From positions 806,001 through 870,000 of the forward strand of contig NZ_ML133522.1 in assembly GCF_003985145.1 (NCBI RefSeq): DNA of 64,000 bases, in the 5' to 3' direction. This document shows, piece by piece, positions 25,662 through 34,425 of this stretch. The translations under genes were made by a program, and so were the position numbers. How positions within the stretch are numbered: position 1 is the first letter of the stretch; each line of letters begins with the position of its first letter. Source of the DNA: Rhizobium anhuiense. GTDB lineage: Bacteria > Pseudomonadota > Alphaproteobacteria > Rhizobiales > Rhizobiaceae. The notes beneath the pieces were generated by a model. That model worked only from the letters and a program-made list of their open reading frames with translations. It did not search any database and had not been told where the DNA came from.

Positions 25662-26891
25662 ATGCGTGGTTTCGGGGTTCACTCGGAGGTCGGGAAATTG
25701 AGAACCGTCATGGTTTGCAGACCGTCGTTGGCTCATCAGCGACTGACACCTGCTAACTGCCATGATCTGCTTTTTGACGATGTCCTATGGGTACATGAGG
25801 CTCAGAAAGATCATTTTGATTTTGTGCTGAAGATGCAGGAACGGGGCGTTGAAGTTCTCGAGCTCCACGACTTGCTTGGCCAGGCGCTTGCCAACAAACA
25901 GGCGCGCGATTTCGTGTTGGACCGGCGCATTACTCCGAATGTGCTCGGCTCGCAGATCGCCGAGGCGATGCGGCCGTGGCTTGACGAAATGCCGCCCACG
26001 CAGCTTGCCGCATTCATGATCGGCGGCATCGCAATCTCCGACCTGCCTGAGGTCAAGGCAAAGTCGCTGATGCTCAGCGCCTTGCCGGAGACGGATTTCG
26101 TCATCCCGCCGATTCCGAACACCCTGTTCCAGCGCGACCCGTCTTGCTGGATCTACGGCGGCGTGACCTGCAACCCGATGTTCTGGCCGGCAAGACGCGC
26201 CGAAACGCTGATCCAGCGTGCGATCTACAAGTTTCATCCGATCTTCCTCGGCGGTGATTTCCAGATCTGGTGGGGCGATTCAGACAATCAGTTCGCCAAC
26301 GCCTCGATGGAGGGAGGCGACGTCATGCCGATCGGCAACGGCACCGTCCTGATCGGCATGGGCGAGCGTACGACCTATCAGGCCGTCGGTCAGGTGGCGC
26401 AGGCGCTGTTCAGGAGCAAGGCCGCGAAGAGGGTGATCGGCTGCCTGATGCCGAAGAGCCGTGCGGCAATGCACCTGGATACCGTTTTCAGCTTTTGCGA
26501 TCGCGATGTCGTCACGCTGTTTGCCGAGGTCGTCGACCAGGTCCGCTGCTACAGCATGTATCCGAAAGACGACGACGGCACGTTCGAGATTCATCCTGAA
26601 ACTCGACCAATGCTCGATGTCGTCAGCGAGGCGCTCGACTTGCCGCGATTGCGCACCGTCGAAACCGGCGGCAATTCCTACCAGGCCGAGCGCGAACAAT
26701 GGGATGACGGCAACAATGTCGTCGCGCTCGAGCCCGGCGTCGTCGTCGCCTACGACCGCAACACCTACACGAATACGCTTCTGCGGAAGGCTGGGATCGA
26801 GGTCGTCACCATTCGCGGCGCCGAACTCGGCCGTGGCCGCGGTGGCGGGCACTGCATGACATGTCCCATCTGGCGCGACCCTGCTTACTGA
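25662..26891 (+). CDS. arcA: Arginine deiminase
   Basis: A 409-aa enzyme that hydrolyses arginine to citrulline and ammonia, the first step of the fermentative arginine deiminase pathway. The catalytic cysteine is Cys398 in GGGHCMTCP near the C-terminus; [16 protein letters not shown] at the N-terminus, [12 protein letters not shown] and [14 protein letters not shown] are the other family signatures. I use the ATG after GGAAGGAGG. It is followed by arcB and arcC. Cytoplasmic. Confidence 0.96.
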   Translation: MRGFGVHSEVGKLRTVMVCRPSLAHQRLTPANCHDLLFDDVLWVHEAQKDHFDFVLKMQERGVEVLELHDLLGQALANKQARDFVLDRRITPNVLGSQIAEAMRPWLDEMPPTQLAAFMIGGIAISDLPEVKAKSLMLSALPETDFVIPPIPNTLFQRDPSCWIYGGVTCNPMFWPARRAETLIQRAIYKFHPIFLGGDFQIWWGDSDNQFANASMEGGDVMPIGNGTVLIGMGERTTYQAVGQVAQALFRSKAAKRVIGCLMPKSRAAMHLDTVFSFCDRDVVTLFAEVVDQVRCYSMYPKDDDGTFEIHPETRPMLDVVSEALDLPRLRTVETGGNSYQAEREQWDDGNNVVALEPGVVVAYDRNTYTNTLLRKAGIEVVTIRGAELGRGRGGGHCMTCPIWRDPAY

Positions 26892-26928
26892 CGTTTCCAT
26901 CCACGAAACAGGCTGACGGAGCAAGACC

Positions 26929-27933
26929 ATGAGCTTCAATCTGCGCAATCGATCGCTTCTGACCGTGCAGGACTATACACCGCGGGAATTCCGTTACCTC
27001 CTTGATCTCGCCCGCGATCTGAAGCGGGCCAAATATGCCCGCACCGAGCAGGAACACCTGAAAGGCAAGGAGATCTGCCTGATTTTCGAGAAAACCTCGA
27101 CGCGAACGAGGTGCGCCTTCGAAGTCGCCTGCTCGGATCAGGGCGCCAACGTCACCTATCTCGATCCGTCCGGCTCGCAGATCGGGCATAAGGAATCCTT
27201 CAAGGATACGGCGCGAGTGCTCGGCCGCATGTATGATGCCATCGAATATCGCGGCTCGGCGCAGAAGGGCGTTGAGACGCTGGCACGTTATGCCGGGGTG
27301 CCGGTCTATAACGGCCTGACGGACGAATATCATCCGACGCAGATGATTGCCGACGTCATGACCATGCGCGAACATAGCGACAAACCGGTCGCCCAGATCA
27401 AATATGCCTATGTCGGCGACACCCGCTCGAACATGGGGCATTCGCTGTTGATCGTCGGCTGCCTGCTCGGCATGGACGTGCGTATCTGCGGCCCGAGATC
27501 GCTGTGGCCTTCGGAAGAATATATGAAGATCGCCAGGGATCTTCAGCAGGCCTCGGGCGCTCGCCTGCTGGTCACCGAAGATCCGAAGGAGGCGGTCAAA
27601 GACGTCGATTTCATCCATACGGACGTCTGGGTTTCGATGGGCGAGCCGAAGGAGGTCTGGCGCGAACGCATCAAGCTGCTCACGCCCTATCAGGTCAATC
27701 AGGAACTGATGAAGGCGACCGGCAATCCGCAGACCAAGTTCATGCATTGCCTGCCGGCATTCCACGACACCGAAACCACGCTCGGCAAACAGATCGCCGA
27801 AGATTACGGCATGGACAACGGACTTGAAGTCACCAACGACGTCTTCGAGTCCGAGGCCAATGTCGCCTTCGAGCAGGCGGAGAACCGTCTGCACACGATC
27901 AAGGCCCTGCTTGTCGCGACCCTGGGAGATTGA
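26929..27933 (+). CDS. arcB: Catabolic ornithine carbamoyltransferase
   Basis: A 334-aa enzyme that phosphorolyses citrulline to ornithine and carbamoyl phosphate. It has the carbamoyl-phosphate motif STRTR (57-61), [11 protein letters not shown], and the ornithine-loop MHCLPAFH. Its length and its place between arcA and arcC indicate the catabolic (arcB) rather than biosynthetic (argF) enzyme. GGAG precedes the ATG; it follows arcA by 37 bp. Confidence 0.95.
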   Translation: MSFNLRNRSLLTVQDYTPREFRYLLDLARDLKRAKYARTEQEHLKGKEICLIFEKTSTRTRCAFEVACSDQGANVTYLDPSGSQIGHKESFKDTARVLGRMYDAIEYRGSAQKGVETLARYAGVPVYNGLTDEYHPTQMIADVMTMREHSDKPVAQIKYAYVGDTRSNMGHSLLIVGCLLGMDVRICGPRSLWPSEEYMKIARDLQQASGARLLVTEDPKEAVKDVDFIHTDVWVSMGEPKEVWRERIKLLTPYQVNQELMKATGNPQTKFMHCLPAFHDTETTLGKQIAEDYGMDNGLEVTNDVFESEANVAFEQAENRLHTIKALLVATLGD

Positions 27934-27934
27934 C

Positions 27935-28873
27935 ATGCGTGTGGTGATTGCGCTTGGCGGCAATGCGCTTCTGCGGCGTGGGGAAGCCATGACCGCCGAT
28001 ACCCAGAGACGGAATGCGCGCGTCGCGGCTGAGGCGATCGCGCCATTGGCGGCCGAACATGAGATCGTCGTCACCCACGGCAACGGGCCGCAGGTGGGGC
28101 TGCTTGCGCTGCAGGGGGCGGCCTACAAACCCGAGGAAGCCTATCCGCTCGATGTTCTCGGCGCCGAGACCGAGGGCATGATCGGTTACATGCTGGAACA
28201 GGAACTCGGCAATCTCTTGCCGTTCGAGCAACCTTTGGCCACGCTGCTGACCATGGTGGAGGTCGATGCCGCCGACCCGGGCTTCCAGAACCCCACGAAG
28301 TTCGTCGGCCCGGTCTATGAGAAAGCCGAGGCTGACCGGATCGCCAAGGAAAAGGGCTGGGTTTTCAAGCAGGATGGCGAAAAATGGCGGCGTGTCGTCG
28401 CCTCGCCGGCGCCCAAACGCATCTTTGAGATCCGCCCGGTCCGATGGCTGCTGGAACAGCGCACCATCGTCATCTGTGCGGGCGGCGGCGGCATTCCGAC
28501 AATGTACGAAAAGGGCCACGACCGGAAGCTGATCGGTGTCGAAGCGGTGATCGACAAGGATCTGTGCTCGGAGCTGCTGGCGCGCGAGCTCCAAGCCGAT
28601 CTCCTGATCATGGCGACGGATGCCGAGGCCGTCTACACCGATTGGGGCAAGCCGTCCCAGAAGGCGATCCATCAGGCCCGTCCCGACGATTTCAAGCAGT
28701 TTTCCTTCCCGGCCGGGTCGATGGGCCCGAAGATCGATGCCGCCTGCCATTTTGCGCGGGCCGGTGGCAAGACCGCGGCCATCGGATCGCTTGCCGACAT
28801 TGCGGGAATGGTGCGCGGCGAACGCGGAACGATCATCAATGAAAATTTTGCCGGCCTGAGCTGGCACAGCTGA
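27935..28873 (+). CDS. arcC: Carbamate kinase
   Basis: A 312-aa amino-acid-kinase-family enzyme that makes ATP from carbamoyl phosphate and ADP, the energy-yielding end of the pathway. The N-terminus [37 protein letters not shown] and [11 protein letters not shown] are diagnostic. The ATG lies one base after the arcB stop, with GGGAG upstream. The gene ends facing the amino-acid permease gene. Confidence 0.96.
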   Translation: MRVVIALGGNALLRRGEAMTADTQRRNARVAAEAIAPLAAEHEIVVTHGNGPQVGLLALQGAAYKPEEAYPLDVLGAETEGMIGYMLEQELGNLLPFEQPLATLLTMVEVDAADPGFQNPTKFVGPVYEKAEADRIAKEKGWVFKQDGEKWRRVVASPAPKRIFEIRPVRWLLEQRTIVICAGGGGIPTMYEKGHDRKLIGVEAVIDKDLCSELLARELQADLLIMATDAEAVYTDWGKPSQKAIHQARPDDFKQFSFPAGSMGPKIDAACHFARAGGKTAAIGSLADIAGMVRGERGTIINENFAGLSWHS

Positions 28874-28885
28874 CCGCCCGATCTT

Positions 28886-30256
28886 TCAAGCAAACTTATC
28901 CTGAGAGGGCAGGGGGCGCGGTATCGCGCCCCCTGCTGCCGTCTCCTTGTCTGTGGCGCCAGTCGCATTTCGTTTTTGCCAGACATAGACCGGGATGCCG
29001 AGCATCAACAGCACGAGGCCGTATAGCACCGGTTCGGCGCCGGAACCGTAGAGGGTGAAGATTGCAAAGACGAAGGCGATGATCTCGATTGCGCTCACCC
29101 GTGGCATTCGCCCATGGGCGGCACCAGCAACGAGGCTTCGGGCAAGCGAGCAGAAGGCATAGGGAATGACGGCGGCCATGGTGCTCAGACCGACCATGAG
29201 CCGGTAGGCCGCCGCGAAACCTTCGGAGCCGATCGCCTGGACAAGCACCAAAAGCGTTGCGAACGAGGCTGAGATGATCATGCCCCATGCCGGCACGCCG
29301 CGCGCGGAGAGCCGCGCAAAAAGCGGCGGAAACAGCCCGTCCCGGGCAGCAGCCATCGGGACCTGCCCCATCAGCAGGGTCCAGCCGTTGAGAGCGCCGA
29401 TCGAGGAGAGCAGCACGGCAATCGAGATCGCCAACTCGCCGGGCCGTCCCCACATGATCCCCGCGGCCTGGGAGAATGGCGCAACCGAGCGAACGAGCTG
29501 TTCGCGCGGCAGGAGGCCCATCACGACAATGGTGCCCAGGACATAGAGGGCGGCGGCGATCGAGATCCCAAGCACGGTCGAACGGGGGATGGTCCGCTCG
29601 GCATTCTCGACATCGCCTGCAGGCACGGTCGCCGATTCCAGCCCTAGATAGGCGAACATCGTCAGCGGCGCCAGCGTTGCGACCGACTGCAGCAGCGATT
29701 GTCCGCTCGGATTGAATTCGGAGAAATGCGAGGTGTCGATGAAGAGAAGGCCGATGATGGCGACGGCGCCGAAGGGAAGCAGCTTGGCATAGGTGGTGAC
29801 CTGCGCGAAGACACCCGCCGCATGGACGCCGCGAAGATTGACGAGCACGATCGCCCATATCACGCCAAGCGTCAGCACGGTCGCGGCGAAGCGGTTGCCG
29901 AGAGCAGGGAAGAGATCGACCATGACGCCGGCAAAGGCAATGGCGATGACCGGCAGCGACGTCCAGATGGAAATCCAGTAGCCCCAGGCAATCAGGAAGC
30001 CGGCGAAATCGCCATAGGCGAGCCTCGTATATGCATAGGGGCCGCCGACAGCGGGCACAAGGCGCGCCAGGCGCGCAAAGGTGAGGCCGAGGCAGATCGC
30101 GCCGGCGCCCATGACGATCCAGACGATAATCGCAAGGTTGCCATAGGGCGCGACTGCGGCCGGCGAAAGATAAAAGCCCGACCCCACCATGTTTCCCACC
30201 ACGATGGCGGTGCAGGCAGCAAGTCCGAGGCTCTTGCCATTTGGCGACGTTGTCAT
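28886..30256 (-). CDS. Basic amino acid/polyamine antiporter (APC family), AdiC/ArcD-like role
   Basis: A 456-aa permease with about 12 membrane segments. The first helix holds GNMVGSGFYLSPA, the substrate-binding kink of the APA group that includes AdiC and PotE; GGPYAYTRLAYGDF follows. I use the ATG after GGGAGGGG. It is convergent with arcC. Arginine/ornithine or arginine/agmatine exchange would serve the deiminase and decarboxylase pathways encoded on both sides; the exact pair cannot be read from the sequence. Confidence 0.88.
   Translation of the reverse strand: MTTSPNGKSLGLAACTAIVVGNMVGSGFYLSPAAVAPYGNLAIIVWIVMGAGAICLGLTFARLARLVPAVGGPYAYTRLAYGDFAGFLIAWGYWISIWTSLPVIAIAFAGVMVDLFPALGNRFAATVLTLGVIWAIVLVNLRGVHAAGVFAQVTTYAKLLPFGAVAIIGLLFIDTSHFSEFNPSGQSLLQSVATLAPLTMFAYLGLESATVPAGDVENAERTIPRSTVLGISIAAALYVLGTIVVMGLLPREQLVRSVAPFSQAAGIMWGRPGELAISIAVLLSSIGALNGWTLLMGQVPMAAARDGLFPPLFARLSARGVPAWGMIISASFATLLVLVQAIGSEGFAAAYRLMVGLSTMAAVIPYAFCSLARSLVAGAAHGRMPRVSAIEIIAFVFAIFTLYGSGAEPVLYGLVLLMLGIPVYVWQKRNATGATDKETAAGGAIPRPLPSQDKFA
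28909..28936. terminator. 12-bp perfect hairpin shared by convergent arcC and permease genes
   Basis: GCAGGGGGCGCG - GTAT - CGCGCCCCCTGC. It lies 36 bp after the arcC stop and inside the last codons of the permease gene (GGAIPRP region). No U-tract. It is well placed to stop the arc transcript. Confidence 0.55.
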
Positions 30257-30432
30257 GGTCCCCTCCCGATAAACATCCTTTCCGACGCCGATATCGCCTC
30301 GGACATCTGTTCCCGGACGCAATCTTCCTCCCAAAGAACAGATGCCGCAATCCGGTTCAATGCGTAGTGGGCGACGGTCTGAAAGCATCAGAAAATATGC
30401 GGGCCATCGGCAATGTACCTGCTTGAACAGCA

Positions 30433-30446
30433 TTGATCGTACTCAA
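30433..30446. promoter_or_regulatory. FNR/FixK-type box (9 of 10 matches)
   Basis: TTGATCGTACTCAA, one mismatch to TTGAT-N4-ATCAA. Centred about 73 bp upstream of the small secreted-protein ATG at 30513 and about 183 bp upstream of the antiporter ATG at 30256, so the plus-strand gene is the more likely target. Confidence 0.55.
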
Positions 30447-30512
30447 TGCTTGGCGTCGGTGCATGAGCTATCTTCGACACCGAACGTCATTTAGTTCTCG
30501 GGAGTAAGAGCG

Positions 30513-30872
30513 ATGAAGATGGCCATGATCATTGGACTTGCCGTATTCACTGCCGCCGCCGGAATTGCTCCGGTCGAGGCCCAGCAGAATCGACGCGAAT
30601 ATAGGAGAATGAACTGGAGCGAAAATCTGCCCGAGGCGGTGAGAACCTATCACGACAGACGATTCACGATCGTTAGCTACAGGATGGCGGATTTTTCGGA
30701 GACAGGCTCACACCCTAAGCAGGGAAGTGAAGAACATGTCAAAGCCATCAGAGACGCAATTCGCGCGAACAAATGGCTTGCGGCCCAGCTCAAGGCCAAG
30801 AAGCTTACCGCGAACGACATCGAATGGGTCTCGCGGGCACGCAACGGCAATATGACCTTCTATACAAAATGA
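30513..30872 (+). CDS. Small secreted protein of unknown function
   Basis: A 119-aa protein with a signal peptide (MKMAMIIGLAVFTAAAGIAP, cleavage near VEA). The mature part is basic and ends in MTFYTK. GGGAGTAAGAGCG precedes the ATG. An anaerobox-like site upstream hints at micro-oxic expression. I recognise no family. Confidence 0.75.
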   Translation: MKMAMIIGLAVFTAAAGIAPVEAQQNRREYRRMNWSENLPEAVRTYHDRRFTIVSYRMADFSETGSHPKQGSEEHVKAIRDAIRANKWLAAQLKAKKLTANDIEWVSRARNGNMTFYTK

Positions 30873-31069
30873 GCGGCATTTGTGCCGGGTAAATTTCAGG
30901 CTGGGGCAGCCGCGCGGCCTTCCCTGCGCGCCCACCGCATGATTGGCTGGTTGCCATGGCGCGGCTGCGGCCGGCAATGGAAAAAGGGGGCCCACTCCGT
31001 CTCACACCTCGTCTCACCTTCACGACCAGCATAAAACGATTGGAACGAAAGGTGTCGGAGGCGGGGACA

Positions 31070-31999
31070 ATGATGTTAGGCGAGCAGGGATTTCTCAGGA
31101 TCTCGATCGCGGCGACGGTTGTGGTCGCTACGCTCGGCGTGGTTTTCGGCATCCTTTCCGGATCGTTCTCCATCGCCTTCGACGGCGTTTATTCGCTGGC
31201 CGATGCGGCGATGACCGGGCTTGCGCTCTGGGTTTCCAGCCTCATCATACAATCGACCCAGAGCGACGCGCAGTCGGGCAGAATCCGAAACCGCTTTACC
31301 ATGGGCTTCTGGCATCTGGAGCCCATCGTGCTGATGCTCAATGGCTGCCTGCTGATGACGGTCGCCGTGTATGCACTGATCAGCGCGATCATCAGCATCC
31401 TGAACGGCGGCCACGAACTGCAATTCGGCATGGCGGTCGCCTATTCTGCGGCGACCCTGCTTGTCTGCGCCGCCATGGCTTTCCTTGGCATCAGGCTGAA
31501 TGCCGGCATCAAATCCGATTTCATCTCGCTCGACATCAAGGCGTGGATCATGTCCGGCGGCATCGCGTTAGCGCTGCTGATTGCATTTCTGATCGGCATG
31601 GCTGTGCAGGCGACGCCCGTCGCATGGGTCGCCAGCTATATGGATCCCGCGGTTCTGGCGCTGGTCTGCCTGGTCATGATCCCGCTTCCGATCGGCACTG
31701 TCCGGAAGGCGTTGAGCGAGATCCTGCTGATCGCCCCTGTCGATCTCCAGGAGCATGTCGACCGCGTCGCCTCGGAAACGGTTCGCCGCCTCGGCTTCCT
31801 TTCGCACCGCGCCTATGTCGCCCGGGTCGGCCGCGCAATGCAGATCGAACTCTACTTCATCGTACCGGAAGGGCTTCCGGCAAAGACGGTAGAGGAATGG
31901 GACGCACTCCGCGACGAGATAGGGGCCTCGATCGGAGACGAGAGCGCCAATCGCTGGCTGACGATCGCCTTCACGGCCGACGCGGAATGGGCGGAATAG
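31070..31999 (+). CDS. Cation diffusion facilitator family transporter
   Basis: A 309-aa inner-membrane protein with about six membrane helices. AFDGVYSLADAAMTGLALW in helix 2 and SDFISLDIKAWIMSGG in helix 5 carry the acidic residues expected at the metal site of CDF exporters, though the second motif lacks the usual His. The C-terminal soluble domain (VGRAMQIELYFIVPEG) fits. GGAGG precedes the ATG. Metal specificity is not evident. Confidence 0.82.
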   Translation: MMLGEQGFLRISIAATVVVATLGVVFGILSGSFSIAFDGVYSLADAAMTGLALWVSSLIIQSTQSDAQSGRIRNRFTMGFWHLEPIVLMLNGCLLMTVAVYALISAIISILNGGHELQFGMAVAYSAATLLVCAAMAFLGIRLNAGIKSDFISLDIKAWIMSGGIALALLIAFLIGMAVQATPVAWVASYMDPAVLALVCLVMIPLPIGTVRKALSEILLIAPVDLQEHVDRVASETVRRLGFLSHRAYVARVGRAMQIELYFIVPEGLPAKTVEEWDALRDEIGASIGDESANRWLTIAFTADAEWAE

Positions 32000-32052
32000 G
32001 CGGAACAGGCGACGTCAGCGTTCCCATCGATATCGAAATCCTTTGCCTCAGG

Positions 32053-32066
32053 TTGATTGCAATCAA
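32053..32066 (+). promoter_or_regulatory. Perfect FNR/FixK anaerobox before the decarboxylase operon
   Basis: TTGATTGCAATCAA matches TTGAT-N4-ATCAA at every fixed position. It is centred about 104 bp upstream of the first decarboxylase ATG, compatible with a -41.5 class II site and a leader of about 60 nt. Confidence 0.75.
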
Positions 32067-32163
32067 CGACGGTGCATCACCCGTCATGTACGATCCCTCC
32101 AGCTGAGATACGCGTCGCTGCAGAGCGGCCACGGCCTTTGACCCTCGGTTTCCGGAGGAACGC

Positions 32164-34425
32164 ATGGAATTCCAGATGGCATTTCCGATAGCCGTTATCG
32201 ACGAAGACTTTGATGGCAAGAGCGCCGCAGGACGCGGCATGCGCGATCTGGCGGCCGCAATCGAAAAGGAAGGCTTCCGGATCGTCTCCGGCGTTTCCTA
32301 CGAGGATGCGCGGCGCCTCGTGCATATCTTCAACACCGAATCCTGCTGGCTGGTATCCGTCGACGGGAGCGAGGACAAGACCACGCGCTGGCAGCTGTTG
32401 GGAGAGGTATTGGCCGCCAAGCGGCAGAGGAACGACCGCCTGCCGATTTTCCTCTTCGGCGACGAAACGACCGCGGAAGACGTCCCGGCCGGGGTGCTTC
32501 GCCACGCCAACGCCTTCTTCCGGCTGTTCGAGGATACGGCGGAATTCATGGCGCGCGCCATAGCGCAGGCTGCGCGCAACTATCTCGACCGGCTGCCGCC
32601 GCCGATGTTCAAGGCGCTGATGGACTACACCCTCGAGGGCGCCTATTCCTGGCATACGCCCGGCCATGGGGGTGGTGTCGCTTTCCGCAAGAGCCCCGTC
32701 GGCCAGCTCTTCTATACTTTCTTCGGTGAAAACACGCTGCGATCCGATATCTCCGTATCGGTCGGCAGCGTTGGTTCGCTGCTGGATCACGTCGGGCCGA
32801 TCGCCGAGGGCGAGCGCAATGCCGCACGCATCTTCGGCACCGACGAGACCCTATTTGTGGTCGGCGGCACGTCGACGGCAAACAAGATCGTATGGCATGG
32901 CATGGTGGGGCGCGGCGATCTGGTGCTGTGCGACCGCAACTGCCATAAGTCGATCCTGCACTCGCTGATCATGACGGGCGCAACTCCCATCTATCTCACG
33001 CCGTCGCGCAACGGGCTCGGCATCATCGGCCCGATCTCGAAGGATCAGTTCACCCCGGAATCGATTGGTCGCAAGATTGCCGCAAGCCCCTTTGCCGGGC
33101 AGACGAGCGGCAAGGTCCGGTTGATGGTTATCACCAACTCGACCTATGACGGGCTGTGCTACAATGTCGATGCGATCAAGGCATCGCTCGGCGACGCAGT
33201 CGAAGTGCTGCATTTCGACGAGGCCTGGTACGCCTATGCCAATTTCCACGAATTCTACGATGGCTTCCACGGGATTTCGTCTACGAAGCCGGCGCGTTCG
33301 AAAACCGCCATCACTTTTGCCACGCAATCGACGCACAAGCTTCTGGCCGCGTTCTCGCAGGCCTCGATGATCCACATCCAGCATGCCGAGACCACGCGGC
33401 TCGACGTCACCCGCTTCAACGAAGCCTTCATGATGCACACCTCCACCTCGCCGCAATACGGCATCATCGCCTCCTGCGATGTCGCCGCAGCGATGATGGA
33501 GCAACCGGCGGGACGCGCGCTCGTCCAGGAGATGATCGACGAGGCGATCAGCTTCCGCCGGGCGATGAACACGATGAGGCAACAGACGGAAGGCAGCTGG
33601 TGGTTTGACGTCTGGGAGCCGACGGTCGCCGAGCAGACGCCGACCGATATCCATGCCGACTGGGTTCTGAAGCCGGATGATGCCTGGCATGGGTTTACCG
33701 GCCTTGCCGAAAACCACGTCATGGTCGACCCGATCAAAGTCACTATTCTGTCGCCGGGCCTGTCGGCAAGCGGAGCGATGGACGAGCATGGGATACCGGC
33801 GGCCGTCATCACGAAGTTCCTGTCCTCCCGACGCATAGAAATCGAAAAGACCGGCCTCTATTCCTTCCTGGTGCTTTTCTCGATGGGCATCACGCGCGGC
33901 AAGTGGAGCACGCTCGTCACCGAGCTCCTGAATTTCAAGGATCTCTATGACGCCAATGCGCCATTGACCCGCGCGCTGCCGGCACTCGCCGCCTCCCATC
34001 CGGAAGCCTATGGCGGCATGGGGCTCAAAGACCTCTGCGAACAGATCCATGCGATCTACCGCAAGGACGATGTGCCGAAGGCGCAGCGCGAGATGTACAC
34101 CGTCTTGCCCGAAATGGCGTTGCGTCCCGCCGACGCCTATGACCGGCTGGTCAAGGGGCGGATCGAGAGCGTCGAGATCGACAATCTCATGAACCGCATC
34201 CTCGCCGTGATGATCGTACCCTATCCGCCGGGTATCCCGCTGATCATGCCGGGCGAGCGGATCACCCAGTCGACGAAATCCATTCAGGACTATCTGCTTT
34301 ACGCCCGTGATTTCGACCGGAAGTTCCCCGGTTTCGAGACGGATATCCACGGCCTTCGATTCTTGCCCGGTGACGGCGGTCGCCGCTATCTTGTCGATTG
34401 CATTGCAGAGGAGGGGCAGGAATGA
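32164..34425 (+). CDS. Biodegradative-type arginine/lysine/ornithine decarboxylase (AdiA/LdcC-like)
   Basis: A 753-aa PLP enzyme of the large inducible decarboxylase family: N-terminal wing (flavodoxin-like) domain, aminotransferase core with WHTPGHGGGVAF, GGTSTANKIV, DRNCHKS, and the PLP lysine Lys392 in THKLLAAFSQ, then the C-terminal domain. Length and the SVSVGSVGSLLDH segment resemble AdiA/CadA/LdcC more than SpeF. It consumes a proton while releasing CO2 and a polyamine. GGAGG precedes the ATG; it is coupled to a second decarboxylase by ATGA. Confidence 0.9.
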   Translation: MEFQMAFPIAVIDEDFDGKSAAGRGMRDLAAAIEKEGFRIVSGVSYEDARRLVHIFNTESCWLVSVDGSEDKTTRWQLLGEVLAAKRQRNDRLPIFLFGDETTAEDVPAGVLRHANAFFRLFEDTAEFMARAIAQAARNYLDRLPPPMFKALMDYTLEGAYSWHTPGHGGGVAFRKSPVGQLFYTFFGENTLRSDISVSVGSVGSLLDHVGPIAEGERNAARIFGTDETLFVVGGTSTANKIVWHGMVGRGDLVLCDRNCHKSILHSLIMTGATPIYLTPSRNGLGIIGPISKDQFTPESIGRKIAASPFAGQTSGKVRLMVITNSTYDGLCYNVDAIKASLGDAVEVLHFDEAWYAYANFHEFYDGFHGISSTKPARSKTAITFATQSTHKLLAAFSQASMIHIQHAETTRLDVTRFNEAFMMHTSTSPQYGIIASCDVAAAMMEQPAGRALVQEMIDEAISFRRAMNTMRQQTEGSWWFDVWEPTVAEQTPTDIHADWVLKPDDAWHGFTGLAENHVMVDPIKVTILSPGLSASGAMDEHGIPAAVITKFLSSRRIEIEKTGLYSFLVLFSMGITRGKWSTLVTELLNFKDLYDANAPLTRALPALAASHPEAYGGMGLKDLCEQIHAIYRKDDVPKAQREMYTVLPEMALRPADAYDRLVKGRIESVEIDNLMNRILAVMIVPYPPGIPLIMPGERITQSTKSIQDYLLYARDFDRKFPGFETDIHGLRFLPGDGGRRYLVDCIAEEGQE

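Noticed and set aside
28896..30350. Second minus-strand frame (484 codons) within the antiporter gene
   Set aside because: Shifted frame of the same strand; Arg/Ala-rich product without membrane helices, whereas the other frame encodes a clear APC permease.
32851..34350. Long minus-strand open frame (499 codons) opposite the first decarboxylase gene
   Set aside because: It is antisense to a clearly identified PLP enzyme; its protein is rich in His/Arg/Asp with no family character, typical of mirror frames in GC-rich DNA.
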